From Welwitschia mirabilis (Eukaryota > Gnetophyta > Gnetopsida > Welwitschiales), in NCBI GenBank assembly GCA_051453625.1, contig JBOZIK010000001.1, positions 288,772,807 through 288,834,764 of the forward strand: a DNA stretch of 61,958 bases, read 5' to 3'. The notes beneath the pieces were generated by a model that saw only the letters and a program-made list of their open reading frames with translations, did no database searches and was not told the origin of the DNA. This document shows positions 9,890 to 22,199 of the stretch, piece by piece. The position numbers were made by a program, and so were the translations under genes. How positions within the stretch are numbered: the stretch's first letter is position 1; each line of letters begins with the position of its first letter.

Positions 9890-11160
9890 TCTTTATTGAG
9901 GGTGGTAATAGTGATGATTTATTTTTGTCAAAAATTACAAATTCTTTTAAAATAAAATAAACAGTAAGTGTAGTTTTAAAGTAGAAGTTACAAGCAGTAA
10001 AGTATTAACCTAATTTAGCTTTTGTGTGTAAAGTTACCCCTTATAATGGAGGGATTAAGTTTCATTAAAAAAAATTTATGTACTTGATATTGATAAGTAT
10101 GATTCAATACTAGGCATATTTTTCTTAGGTAAATACAATGTGAAAGATTCATTTTGAGAATGAATACTTTTTATCCTAAACCTGTTGATAGGTCACGTCC
10201 TTAAAGGGAAAGGTAAGAGGAAACAAATCCTATTTATGACAAAATAAAAATATGTATGTAAAGCCATCATAAGAGCATAATTATTTTGTATTGTCATCAT
10301 GAAGGAAGATAAGATCCAATTACTAAAAGAACTACATTAATTCCATGAAGTATTCAAAGGTAAACCAGGCCTACCACCAAAGTATACTCAATCTACAAAG
10401 TAAATAGCTCATGAAAGAGGGAAAAATTCAACCAAATGTGTCCCATGGAGAGAGACAATACTATTTGTAAAAAATAAGGATGAAGCACTCTATCTATGCA
10501 TTTATTATTAATAATGAAATACGATAATCATTAAGAATAAATATACATTACCTATAATTGATGATTTATTTAATCAATTATAGGGGATATCATACTTTAT
10601 CAAGATCAATTTAAAGTCAATATACCATCAAATTTACATCAAGGATAAACATACTCCAAAAATATCATTTAGAATAAGACATGATCATTTTGAATTCATG
10701 GTGATGCCTTTTGGGCTAATGAATTGCCTAGCCATTTTCATCACATTAATGAACAACATCTTTCATGCATACTTGAATTAATTTATAGTAGTTTTTATTG
10801 ATGATATTTTGGTATATTCAATGAATACATAGGATCATATCTAGCATTTGAAGATAGTATTATAAATACTTAAAGTTCATAAAATTAGTACTAAGTTGAG
10901 TAAGTATGAGTTATTATGAAATTTAGTCAACTACCTGGGTTATGTTATATCTAAAAAGGACATCCAAATAGAATCTAATAAAGTATAAGTAGGCAAAGAT
11001 TAGCTAGAACCAAAGAATCCCACAGATGTAAAAATTTTCTTAGGACTATTAGGTTTTTATAGATATTTTATCCAAAATTTTTTAAAAGGTTACAAATTCA
11101 TTAATAGATATAACAAAGAAAAAGGTTCATTTTATTTTAATAACAGATGCAGAGAGGCTT
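9890..11160 (+). mobile_element. Gypsy-A protease end and reverse transcriptase
   Basis: The protease end is weakly visible (YDSILGIFFLGKYNVKDSF near 10089-10145). The RT follows: YTLPIIDDLFNQL (10549-10585), ISYFIKINLKSIYHQIYIKD (10593-10648), PKISFRIRHDHFEFMVMPFG (10655-10715) and the catalytic box VVFIDDILVY (about 10788-10816). YLGYVISKKDIQIESNKV and FLGLLGFYRYFIQNF mark the thumb and connection to RNase H near 10930-11080. Both catalytic Asp residues of the box are present. Stops occur after NQL, before FIV and elsewhere, often where the family has Gln or Lys. Confidence 0.9.
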
Positions 11161-11580
11161 TTTTTTTTTTTAAAACAATATTCTACTAAATTTAACACCA
11201 ATATTAAAGGTTCTATAAATGGTTAAAGATTTCTTTGTTGTAATAGATGCATGCAGAGAAGGTATTAGAGTTATGTAAGATGAACATGTGATTGCCTTCA
11301 AATTATGAAAACTAAACAAGAATGAATGAAATTATTTGGTACATGGCTTATAACTCCTTGCCATTGTCCATGTGTTAAAGATATGGAGACATTACATCAT
11401 TAAAGGAAATTTTCGAATAAAGATAGACTATAAAATTCTAGAACCTCTCTTAAACATGAGACATAAGTGATGGATGGAACTCTTGGCATAATATGAATTT
11501 GATCTAAAATAGAATCCAAGAAAATAAAATAATTAGCTAATTCTCTTAGCAAAATGTAGGTATGATGATATCCATTGTTA
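11161..11580 (+). mobile_element. Gypsy-A RNase H
   Basis: Reads FFVVIDACREGI near 11231-11268, then HVIAFKL, LAIVHVLKIWRHYIIKG (11355-11405) and a shortened C-terminal part with LEPLLNMRH and WMELLA (11440-11485). The motif order is that of Gypsy RNase H, which removes the RNA strand after copying. A run of T at 11160-11172 and several stops break the frame. Confidence 0.8.
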
Positions 11581-12480
11581 ATTTAGAAATGACTAAAGAA
11601 AATAAGTGCCAATTACCTAATGAACAATTATTCAAAGAAATTTAGAATAAGATATTATGATAAAATAAGTTCTACTTTACCATTTAAAAACATATGATAA
11701 TGAAAAATAGAAGAATATGCATTCCTCAAAGACCTTGGTAATGAAAACTCTTGTAATAAGTTTATGAAGTCCCATATGCAGGACATCCTAGATTTACAAA
11801 GCCTTATGTCATACTACAATGATAATATGAGTGTCTAAGAAAGAAAAGTCAAACAAAGGATTTCATTAAAGGATGTTTGGTTTGTTAAAAAATCATAGTA
11901 GAACATAAAAAACCCACCATCTTTTTGAAACCCTTAGAAGTACCATCGTGGTAATGGAAGGAGATTACTATGAACTTCATCACAGGACTACTTAAGATAA
12001 TTAAGCAACATAACATAATATTTGTATATGTTAAGAGGTTAACAAAGATGGGTCATTTCATCCCATTTAAGACAATATTAATTATTGAAAAAATTTCAAA
12101 CCAATTCATAGGAGACATTTTTAAACTATATGACACTCTAAAAATTAATGTATTTGATCATGACCCAAATTTCTATCAAAATTTGGTAGGATTTCTTTAA
12201 TAAATAGACATGTAAGTGTTCTTTTGAACTACCTTCCATGATAAAATAAATGAGCAAACAAAAGGAATAAACTATATATTGGCATATATACTAAGATAGG
12301 GAAAATATGGCAAATTAGCTCCTTGATATTATGGATCCTAATCCATTGTTCAAAGGATTTCTAATTTAGTGTATAAGCTTAGCCTTTTGACCTAATGGTG
12401 TCAAGTACATCTACTATTCCATATTAGCTCATTTAAATCATAATATTTAGGAAAATTTGATAATTATATAATTTCTTGAA
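11581..12480 (+). mobile_element. Gypsy-A integrase
   Basis: An integrase core with an unusually long open stretch (11970-12200): it opens MNFITGLLKI and continues with YVKRLTKMGHFIPFKTI and FDHDPNFYQ. The first catalytic position is Asn (aac, 11973-11975) where the family has Asp, so this copy would be dead even without stops. The second Asp is present in FDHDP. The C-terminal segment (KYGKLAP, VYKLSLLT, FHISSF near 12300-12440) follows. Compared with Gypsy-B, about 300 bases between core and C-terminus are missing. Confidence 0.85.
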
Positions 12481-12834
12481 AACGTATTCTAATATGATCG
12501 AATCTTACCTTCGAAATTGAGTTTTAAGATTAGAGAGAATAGAAATAATAAATTAAGACGAAGAATCATTAGTGAAGTATTCATTGAATGGTTTCATTAT
12601 GATTAAGATAGTTTAAAAAAATGAAGAATTCATACATCAAACTTATCTAAGCATGTTTGCTAATGAAGATAAATATTAATTTCATATTATAGTAGAATAA
12701 GATGAGAATAGAGAATATGAAGAGGAAAAAGTAGATATGTAAGAAGATTATCTAAATAAATAGCAGTTTGAGGATAATGTACACCTTAATGGGGGATTTT
12801 ATCATAATATTGTTACCTCCTTAAAGAAAATAAC
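12481..12834 (+). mobile_element. Gypsy-A 3' untranslated region, purine tract and LTR start
   Basis: An acidic-codon-rich tail (gaagaggaaaaagtagatat) leads to a purine block at about 12789-12797 (atgggggat). Next comes tttatcataatattgttacctcc, which parallels the LTR start of Gypsy-B at 15985. The LTR is cut after about 35 bases by the 100-base gap at 12835. Confidence 0.6.
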
Positions 12835-12934
12835 NNNNNNNNNNNNNNNNNNNNNNNNNNNNNNNNNNNNNNNNNNNNNNNNNNNNNNNNNNNNNNNNNN
12901 NNNNNNNNNNNNNNNNNNNNNNNNNNNNNNNNNN

Positions 12935-14821
12935 TATTGATAAGTATGATTCAATATTAGGCATATTTTTCTTAGGTAAATACAATGTAAAAGATTCATT
13001 TTAAGAATAAACCCTTTTTATTCTAAACCTATTGATGGGTTAGGTCCTTAAAGGGAAAGGTGAGAGGAAACAAATCCTATTTGTGACAAAAATAAAAATA
13101 TGTATGTAAAGCCATCATAAGAGCACAATTATTTTGTATTACCATCATGAAGAAAGATAAGATCCAATTTACTAAAAGAACTACATTAATTCCATGAAGT
13201 ATTCAAAGATAAACCAGGCCTACCACCAAGGTATACTCAATCTACAAACTAAAAAGCTCATAAAAGAGGAAAAAATTCAACCAAATGTGTTCCATGAAGA
13301 GAGCCAATACTATTTGTAAAAAAGAAGGATGAATCACTCCATCTATACATTGATTATTAATAATTAAATAAGGTAATCATTAAGAATAAATATACATTAC
13401 CTATAATTGATGATTTATTTGATCAATTATAGGGGACATCATACTTTATCAAGATTAATTTAAAGTCAGTATACCATCAAATTTACAGCAAGGATAAACA
13501 TATTTCAAAAATATAATTTAGAATAAGACATGAACATTTTGAATTTATGGTGATGCCTTTTGGGTAATAAATTGCCTAGCCATTTTCATCACATTAATAA
13601 ATAACATCTTTCATGCATACTTGAATTAATTTATAGTAGTTTTTATTGATGATATTTTGATATATTAAATGAATGCATATGATCATATCTAGCATTTGAA
13701 GATAGTATTACAAATACTTAAAGTTCACAAAATTACTATTAAGCTGAGTAAGTATGAATTATTATGAAATTTACTCAACTATATAGGTTATGTTATATCT
13801 AAAAAGGACATCCAAACAGAATCTAATAAAGTATAAGTAGTCAAAGATTGGCTAGAACTAAAGAATCCCATAGATTTAAAAATCTTCTTAGGACTAGTAG
13901 GGTTTTATAGATATTTTATTCAAAATTTTTTAAAAATTGCAAACCCATTAATAGATATAACAAAGAAAAATGTTCATTTTATTTTAATAACAGATGCAGA
14001 GAGGCTTTTTTTTTGGATAATATTCTACTAAATTTAACACCAATATTGAAGGTTCTAGAAATGGCTAAAGATTTCTTTGTTGTAATAAATTCATGCAGAG
14101 AAGGTATTAGAGTTATGCACGATAAACATGTGATTTCATTTAAATTATGAAAACTAAACAATAATGAATGAAATTATTTAATACATGACTTGGAACTCCT
14201 TGCCATTGTCCATGTGTTAAAGATATGGATACATTACATCATCAAAGGAAATTTTCAAATAAAGATAGATCACAAAATTCTAGAACCTCTCCTAAACATG
14301 AGACATAAGTGATGGATGAAACTCTTGGCATAATATGAATTTGATCTAAAATAGAATTCAAGAAAAGAAAATAATTAGCTAAGTCTCTTAGCCAAATGGG
14401 GTGTATGATGCTATCCCTTGTTAATTTAGAAATTACTAAAGAAAATAAGTGCCAATTACCTAATAAATAACTATTTAAAGAAATTTAGAATAAACTATTA
14501 TGATAAAATAAGTTCGAATTTACCATTTAATAACATATGATGTTCTAATAAAAAGTATAATAATATGCATTCCTTAAGGACCTTGGTAATGAAAACTCTT
14601 GTAATATGTTTATGGAGACCCATATGTAGAACATCCCAGATTTACAAAGCCGTATGTCATACTACAATGATAATATGACTGACTAAGAAAGAAAAGTCAA
14701 ATAAAGAGTTCATTAAAGGATGCCTAATTTATCAAAAGATCAAGATGAAATAGTAAAAATCCATTAACTTTTTAAAACCTCTAGAAGTACCATTATGGAA
14801 ATGGAAGAAAATCGCCATGGA
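12935..14821 (+). mobile_element. Gypsy-B protease end, RT and RNase H
   Basis: Starts abruptly after the gap, in the protease end. The RT blocks correspond to Gypsy-A: YTLPIIDDLFDQL (about 13396-13434), HFEFMVMPFG (13535-13565), catalytic box VVFIDDILIY (13635-13665), and SKKDIQTESNKV and FLGLVGFYRYFIQNFL (13798-13930). RNase H: FFVVINSCREGIRVMHDKHV (14072-14130), with the first Asp of the motif changed to Asn, then IVHVLKIWIHYIIKG. The region ends at the gap just inside the integrase, at IAM followed by a codon beginning GA, so the first catalytic Asp may be preserved in this copy. Numerous stops are present. Confidence 0.87.
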
Positions 14822-15215
14822 NNNNNNNNNNNNNNNNNNNNNNNNNNNNNNNNNNNNNNNNNNNNNNNNNNNNNNNNNNNNNNNNNNNNNNNNNNNNNNN
14901 NNNNNNNNNNNNNNNNNNNNNNNNNNNNNNNNNNNNNNNNNNNNNNNNNNNNNNNNNNNNNNNNNNNNNNNNNNNNNNNNNNNNNNNNNNNNNNNNNNNN
15001 NNNNNNNNNNNNNNNNNNNNNNNNNNNNNNNNNNNNNNNNNNNNNNNNNNNNNNNNNNNNNNNNNNNNNNNNNNNNNNNNNNNNNNNNNNNNNNNNNNNN
15101 NNNNNNNNNNNNNNNNNNNNNNNNNNNNNNNNNNNNNNNNNNNNNNNNNNNNNNNNNNNNNNNNNNNNNNNNNNNNNNNNNNNNNNNNNNNNNNNNNNNN
15201 NNNNNNNNNNNNNNN
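14822..15215. other. assembly gap (394 N) over the Gypsy-B integrase core
   Basis: Removes most of the integrase catalytic core of Gypsy-B. Frames spanning it are N artefacts. Confidence 0.95.
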
Positions 15216-15955
15216 GATATTAGTCCTTTATTAAATGCACATCCTTTTAATTTATGTATAATTAAATTTGTGCATCTCTAATTACTTGGAATGATCCCAT
15301 TCAAAGAGATAAAGAACAACAAGAAGAAATTCAAAGGATGGAGGAAATTATTAAAAAATTTCAAAAAGAACTACAAGGTGCCTAAGATAAATACAAGAAA
15401 TATTTTGATTAAAAGCACTCCTATTAAATTTTTCAAGTTGACGAAGTTCTCTTAAGAGTTAGCTAGAAAGAAAATCCTTGAAATTATGAGAGTATAGAAA
15501 ACTAGCTCTTCAATATTGTGGATACTTTTCCATTATCTAAAAAATTAGCGAGTTAATGTATAAGCTTAATCTCTCAACTCAATGGTCTTAAGAACATTTA
15601 GTTTTCCATATTAGCTTACTTAAATCATATTATTTGAAAAAAATTAATAATTATATAATTGATTAGAAAAATATTATTATAAGATCAAATATCACTTTTA
15701 TAATTAAACTAGTTAAGGTTAAAGGGGGAAAAAGAAATTAAGAGGAAAAATTATTAAATGATTTCATTGCAATAAATATAGTTGGAAAAATGTAGAATTA
15801 AAACATCTAACTCACACAATTTTATTTGCTAATGGAGGTAAATCTTAATTTAATATTGTAGTAGAATAAGATGAGGATGAAGAATATGATGAAAGACAAG
15901 TAGATATCCTAGAAAATTCTCTAAAGAAATAATAGTTTGAGGATAAATGTACATA
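15216..15955 (+). mobile_element. Gypsy-B integrase C-terminus and 3' tail
   Basis: Reads QRDKEQQEEIQRMEEIIKKF and FQKELQGA near 15300-15385, then IFQVDEVLLRVS, then the C-terminal segment around QLFNIVDTFPLSKKLAS (15500-15550) and FSILAYLNHII. This is the family's linker and SH3-like C-terminal domain. The acidic tail (DEDEEYDERQVDI near 15872-15910) resembles that of Gypsy-A. Confidence 0.75.
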
Positions 15956-15984
15956 TTAAAAAAGGGGGGAGGGGGTGGGGAGGG
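15956..15984 (+). mobile_element. Gypsy-B polypurine tract
   Basis: A run of almost only purines, with a single t, lies directly before the predicted LTR start. This is the primer site for plus-strand DNA synthesis. It is longer and cleaner than the equivalent in Gypsy-A. Confidence 0.75.
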
Positions 15985-18047
15985 TATTTCATGATTTGTT
16001 AACCTCCCTAAGCCAAGAAATGCCTCATGTCTATGTTTAATAACATATTTATTAAGATTGTTAAATGTAATTTCTTGGTTTAATGGATATAACCCTTGTA
16101 GAATACATTATAATGGATATGATAGGTTGCCTTTATATGAAATGACTCAACAACTATTTACCATTATTAAAAACATGGTAAAGGAAGGGTACAAGACATG
16201 CATGAGATTTGCATAAGTATATTGGTCTTTCACAAACTAGCCTAGTCCCTTAGTGATTCCATAAATTGGACATTAAAGGTAGTATGACTTGGCCAGTCCA
16301 CCCTTTGAAGCTTGGTGCTTGAAGTTTCATATTTTTCAATCATTAAAAAAACATGATAGTTATCTCTTTCATTTCATATCTTTAAACTTCAAGTTATTTT
16401 AAAATGTTTTAGTTCTTAATTATTTCAGTTCTCAAGTAATGGAATTTCTTTTAAAATGATTATGGATCATTATAGCATATATGATTCCATTAGTTATATG
16501 TGTTTTAAATACACATAAAATCATGAATACTGTGATTACATCTTGCATAGTGGAGGTAAAAAGGTTTTCTTTCTTTACCTTTAATACTATTTGAAATTAT
16601 CACTTTTATGTATACTTTATGATGTATTTTCTAACATGCAAGTAATGGTTTATTGCTTCTAACCATAGTAAGAAATAACTAAAATCCATGATTAATTATT
16701 TTATACAAACTGGATAAGGATAATATTTTGGATGCAACTTTCAATAATCTAGGTAATTTTGTATGAAATTTTGACACAAAAGTAAAAGTTAATTTTCCAA
16801 ATTCTACTTAAGCTTCTATAGATTATTAAAAGTCACATCCAAAATAACTTCCTTATGCAATTTGAATAATGACCTCATATTTATGGTTAGGGTTTTTTTA
16901 AGTAAAATGTCACATTATACCTTGTTAGATTTATGAAGGTATAGTACATCACAATTTCCTTGTAATATCTTATAGCTTGTATTATATTATAGGTGGTTAA
17001 TAACTACATAATGTAAGCTTACATTATTTTTCAGTATACTTTATAGTATGAGATTAATTTGTTCATTCCTTATAAATTTATTCAATAAATAATCATTTAA
17101 ATATCTTAAGTTGATTGATATTCTCTTCTTAGATTTTTTCTCTTCATCTAAGTTTCTAAAAGAAATATTTGTATAATTTGAGAAAACATTAAGGAGTTAG
17201 AGAATTTTTAAACTCTTAAAGGATTTTTATGGCTTCATGATCACATTTAAATGACCTATTAAGACATATATTTGATACATTTTTATCCCTTAATTATGTA
17301 TTTTTTATTATTACAATATTTTAGTTGAATTCATATTTATATTTATTTCATTAAAATATATATTTTTTTTATTTTACAAGTTAATTTGAGTCTACTTGCC
17401 TATACCTAAAGTCATGATTTATGGAGCCCACTTAGTATTATGTGAGGAAGCTTAGTTATCATCACTCACTAATTAATGGGTTATTGGCATGGTGATATCT
17501 TGACGATTTGGATTAATATTTGGATATATTATTTCTACCACCTAATGGATCGTACTTATACATTATTAAAAAAGTACTAGTTAAAGGAATAGTTAAAGGA
17601 ATATTTGTGTAATGACCTCTTTAGCATTTATTACTACACATGTATTTGATCGAAGTTTTTGTAAACTCTTATCCTAGGGTGGTGGCTCATCTAAACACTA
17701 TAGATATGAATCTATCCATTACCTTCTTGTAAAGGAAATCATATATCATACTTTGTATTCTATATCATGTGATCATAGTCAAAGTTTACATATCTACTTA
17801 ATTCCTTCTAATTAGGGGATTATTAATTTAATTAATGGAGGTTTAAATATACTTATATTTATGTTTGAGAAATTTTTGTAGTGATTAATAATATTTATTT
17901 TAAATCAAAAATTAATTTTTAATGATTATTTCTATCCCTCATGCATTTTCTTGTAACTAATGTTTGTCCATAAGACTTTATGTTTCTTTTGAGTTATATA
18001 AGTAATCTTAGATTTTATGTTAGTCTTTACAATTAAGGGACATCACA
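15985..18047 (+). mobile_element. Gypsy-B 3' LTR, about 2.06 kb
   Basis: The start tatttcatgatttgttaacc follows the purine tract. The proposed end is gggacatcaca at 18037-18047. The two ends are near-inverted (tttcatga and catcaca), as expected for a plant Gypsy LTR beginning TGTCA and ending TGACA after C-to-T decay. The interior has no coding sequence. The right boundary is inferred from these ends only. No second LTR is available to confirm it, because the Gypsy-A LTR is cut by a gap. Confidence 0.5.
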
Positions 18048-19381
18048 ATCATCATGTAATTATTATAATCCAAGGAGTTAGAAGAGGAGATGTTGGATCC
18101 CAAGCATGTTCATTCAAGTAGAATCATGATTTATTATAACATGCAAGATTAGCTATAACCTTACTCTAATATTTCCATCACTCTATGTTATTATTTTTTT
18201 CCATATATTTATGCCTACAAATCTCATTTAACATTAAGTTATCATTACTCAATTATAATTCTTATAATTATTATTTAAAAGAACTAATACTTGGATTTTA
18301 TTTTATGAATCATCTTAAGATATTGAATCTTCAACCTAGGTGAACTATGTAATGATATTCATCCGATAATTAGATCCATAGAATCACTAGTGTTATAGAG
18401 GAAAATAGGTTCAAAAATGGATGAATTAGCAAAAATAAAATTAATAACCAAAGAATTAAACAAGATTCTAAGAACACTAAGAAATACTTGATTAACCATA
18501 ATTTCTTAAAGATTCACTATCATCAAATTTCATGAATTTTAATGTACTGGGTATGTAAAATTATAAATAAAAACATAATCCTAATCTATGTAAAATAATA
18601 ATGAACCTAACGGGTTGAGGTATTTCATTCATCCATTATTTGATGATTGATTCCATATCTAAATTCCATTCTTTTAAATCTACATTTTCTATAGATATGA
18701 TGAGATCTCATTTTATCATGAGTAATCCTTTTTTTCCCCTCCCTAAGCATGTTTTGATGATTATTTCATGAGGAATCTACCTTTTCAAGTATAAAGACAT
18801 ATTTTATATTACATTACTAATTGCTATAACGGTTGTCTTATCGATAAGTACACTTTGATTGATGATTGGACTTTTTTTTCTATTCCATCATTAATGTAAT
18901 TATGATTACTATGCAAGTAAAATTTTATTTTGAATATTAGTTTGTGTTTATCATTTATATTTATTTTCTTCAACATATTGTTAGGGTTTAAATGATTGAT
19001 GTGTTAGGTTTTATGATGTCTTTCATTCTATCCTTGTTTTTTCTACATTTCATTATAAGATGATTCATTTGTAAATCAATTACATTTACACCATTTAAAA
19101 TATATTATGAATAATCAATGTTTTACTAATCCCTTAAGAAATAATGTGTAAAATTTTAGTTCAAAAGTCTATTTGCATGTACCCCCAATGTTTATGTATT
19201 TAATGCACATCTAAAAATAGGTTTTGATTTTATTCCATTAAGATAACTAATAACCCTATTGAGTGTGATACACTTTTCATGTATTAACTTCATTAAAACA
19301 AAAAGGGGAAAAGAAGGAAGAAAGAAAATAAAAGCAAAAAAGAAAAAAAAATACTATAAAACACTATATTAAGTCATACTA
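18048..19381. other. AT-rich intergenic sequence, nothing recognised
   Basis: No protein domain, tandem repeat or LTR end could be supported. There is a purine-rich stretch (aaaaaggggaaaagaaggaag) near 19300-19350, just before the 100-base gap at 19382-19481. The gap is flanked by short copies of aaaaatactataaaa followed by an actatattaag-like stretch. Confidence 0.5.
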
Positions 19382-19481
19382 NNNNNNNNNNNNNNNNNNN
19401 NNNNNNNNNNNNNNNNNNNNNNNNNNNNNNNNNNNNNNNNNNNNNNNNNNNNNNNNNNNNNNNNNNNNNNNNNNNNNNNNN

Positions 19482-20759
19482 TAAAATCAAAAAATAAAAA
19501 AAAATACTATAAAAGACTATATTAAGGCATACTAATAATTGAATTCAACTTAATTATGGTTGCACTTTTATGGATACTTGTTCTTGTATCCCACATAATG
19601 AAAACACAATGATGGAAATCTCTAATAACCATTGAATAATATTAATAGTTAAGATCACTTGCTTTTCCTTAACCTTTCCCTTCCTATAAGAGTCACTTAC
19701 TAAATTGGACCTTGAAATGAAGGATTTTCCTTAGTGAAGCNNNNNNNNNNNNNNNNNNNNNNNNNNNNNNNNNNNNNNNNNNNNNNNNNNNNNNNNNNNN
19801 NNNNNNNNNNNNNNNNNNNNNNNNNNNNNNNNNNNNNNNNNNNNNNNNNNNNNNNNNNNNNNNNNNNNNNNNNNNNNNNNNNNNNNNNNNNNNNNNNNNN
19901 NNNNNNNNNNNNNNNNNNNNNNNNNNNNNNNNNNNNNNNNNNNNNNNGATGATTTAACGTGAGTACTTTGTCAAATAAACTATTCATTGGATCCATGTTA
20001 ATTTACATATAGTTTCATTTGCCATTGCTTCCTCACCACCATAATGTTTGTTAATCTTCATGCACAATGTGGTCATTCTAATAGATAATGATGAATAAAA
20101 CTCTAACAATGGGGAATTTCATGCTTTATAATCAAGTGATGAATAAAATATGAGGGATCTTTAACTCTTAAGATAGGTTATGCTTTTATAGCTCTCTTTA
20201 GAATTAAAAATATCCATTAGTTTATTCTTTTCATTAACAGATGAATAACGACATATCTCCTTAGGTTATCAAACATAGATATGTAGTCCTTAGTATTTGT
20301 AAACTTGTTTAGAAATAGGTTATAAGATTAATTTATTAACATCTAATTAACTTTTCCAACTTTATAATATCCACTTAGCTCTATAACACTAGTGGTAGTA
20401 GTGAAGGTAATGACATTAGTCCCTTTCACTGGATTGACTTCACTGAAGTTTAGACATCTTTAGATAACTTGTAAATAAAATACTCAGAGTAGTCCTTCTT
20501 AATAACAATTCTAGTAATTACTAAATAAAACATGTTTATTAATAAATTAATTACACATATGGTATTTATAGCCTTAAACAATGAAGTATTATAAAGTATA
20601 TTTCAAAATTCAAACTTTTTACATTCTTTATTCATGTACCATATTAATAATTAGATTTATACAAACTAATGAGGTAACAATCCTTTATCAATAGTTATAT
20701 ATTAGATAACCTAACTTGAATCATGAAAATTGTAAGGTTAGAATTTAAATTCATTGTAA
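19482..20759. other. AT-rich sequence with two gaps, nothing recognised
   Basis: Contains a 207-base gap at 19741-19947. No readable coding domain was found on either strand. It may be the interior of the LTR-like unit that ends at 21006. Confidence 0.45.
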
Positions 20760-21006
20760 AAATCTCATTTTTACATAATTTTTAGTTTTTAAAGGTTTTT
20801 ACGTGAATAAAAATGTGTAAATTTATATATGAATTAAATGATTTTAATAACATTTTATAAAAAAGCATTTATTTATAAACCCCTCACTAATTTAGATATT
20901 TTTCCAATATTTAAATTAAATTATAAAGTTAGGAAATATTATACAAAGTCATATAACAAGAAGAAATAGTCTAAATTTTACTATTACTTAACATTAGAGC
21001 ATTACA
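20760..21006 (-). mobile_element. possible Gypsy LTR terminus
   Basis: On the minus strand the sequence starting at 21006 reads tgtaatgctctaatgttaag, like the TGTAACGC opening common to plant Gypsy LTRs after C-to-T change. The sequence beyond it is AT-rich and non-coding. No partner LTR, target duplication or internal domain was found, so it may be a solo LTR. The left limit is unknown. Confidence 0.35.
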
Positions 21007-22199
21007 GACATGACCATAGAGAATAAGAGAGAGAAGAAACATAGAGAGAAAAAGAACATAAGAAGAAAGAAAACATTTCATACAAAATAAGATCTTCTAA
21101 TCTAAGAAGCTTTATCTCTATATGAAAGGTGATCCTATAAGATCATGAAAATTTTGATTTACTTCTCTATGACTTATTCACATTTTACTTCAAAGATTCT
21201 ATTTCTAAATCCTCTATCTAGGTGGTGTTGAATCCATGAACTCCCCTTCCTCTTAGAAGGATGTAAGTCTAGTGTCATGGCTATATAATAAGATGAAGGT
21301 GATGGTGGTTTTTCTTCTTCTTCTTCTTCTTCTTATTCTTGATCAAATAAATCCCACATAACCACACACTCTCAAAGATGAAGGTAATGAATTAAGACAA
21401 AAAACATGAAAGAACCCCTCAAATAATTAAAAACTTATATCATTAAAAGAAAATACAATAAACCAAAGTATCTTCCTTCAAGATGAAGTTTATAGATATG
21501 TTATTGCTTAAGATTATGTGAATCCAATCTTATCACTTTGAAATATCCAAGTAAAAGATCACTACTTATGATAGCTTCATAAAGTGAAACATAAGTCAAG
21601 TTAAAGATGATCAAGTGATAGCATGATGCCCATCAAAGAAATTGACTAAGAAAGAATTTAGATAATGACAAGAGGACTTTCAAAGCAAGTTCTTTTATCA
21701 TGTTAAAGATTTAAGGAATTATGAATTTTTATCTTTTGTTCATATTTTTGAATTTCCTTGGTGTTCAAATCAAAAATCTCAACTAAGCCTATTAAAATGT
21801 ACTTTCTATAAAAGATAAAAACCTAAACATCTAGAGGTTAACTTGCTATGTAAGATGAAAAAATAAAAATCAAGAACAAAAAACTATCAACATAAAATCA
21901 GAAGGAAATGCCAAAGTAAAATAAAAATATTTTTTATTTGGATTTAATACTTTTTTTAAAAGAAAGAAAGAAAATGTTTATTTTCCAAAAATTATGATTC
22001 TAAGGTATTGTACTTTCTCAGAATAAGAAGAACCAAGCCAAATAGAGACCAATTGATAAAATATAAAAAGTATACAATAATTTTTAGTAAAATCAATTAG
22101 AGGTAAAAATAGTAAAAGGATAAAACTTTGATAACACATATTTTATAATCTAAATAGAAGATGAAGAAGTAATAAATTTCATTAAAAAATAATCACTTA
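21007..22199. other. AT-rich region with a microsatellite, no gene
   Basis: A purine-rich stretch at 21020-21080 (agagagaagaaacatagagag) is followed by sequence without readable domains on either strand. No start codon with a sustained frame is present. Confidence 0.5.
21312..21335. repeat. (TTC)8 microsatellite
   Basis: Eight perfect TTC units, followed by a degenerate ttattc. It is one of the few perfect short repeats in the window. Confidence 0.95.

Larger units (their letters stand above)
10087..12834. repeat. pol segment repeated as Gypsy-B (12935-15990)
   Basis: The sequence from tattgataagtatgattcaa onward appears again directly after the 100-base gap. RT parts differ by roughly a tenth. 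Integrase C-terminal parts differ much more, and one copy has a deletion of about 300 bases. This is too different for two alleles of the same locus to be certain. Two related insertions, or a tandem element, fit better. Confidence 0.75.

Noticed and set aside
13979-14161. 60-codon minus-strand frame
   Set aside because: Reverse shadow of the Gypsy-B RNase H.
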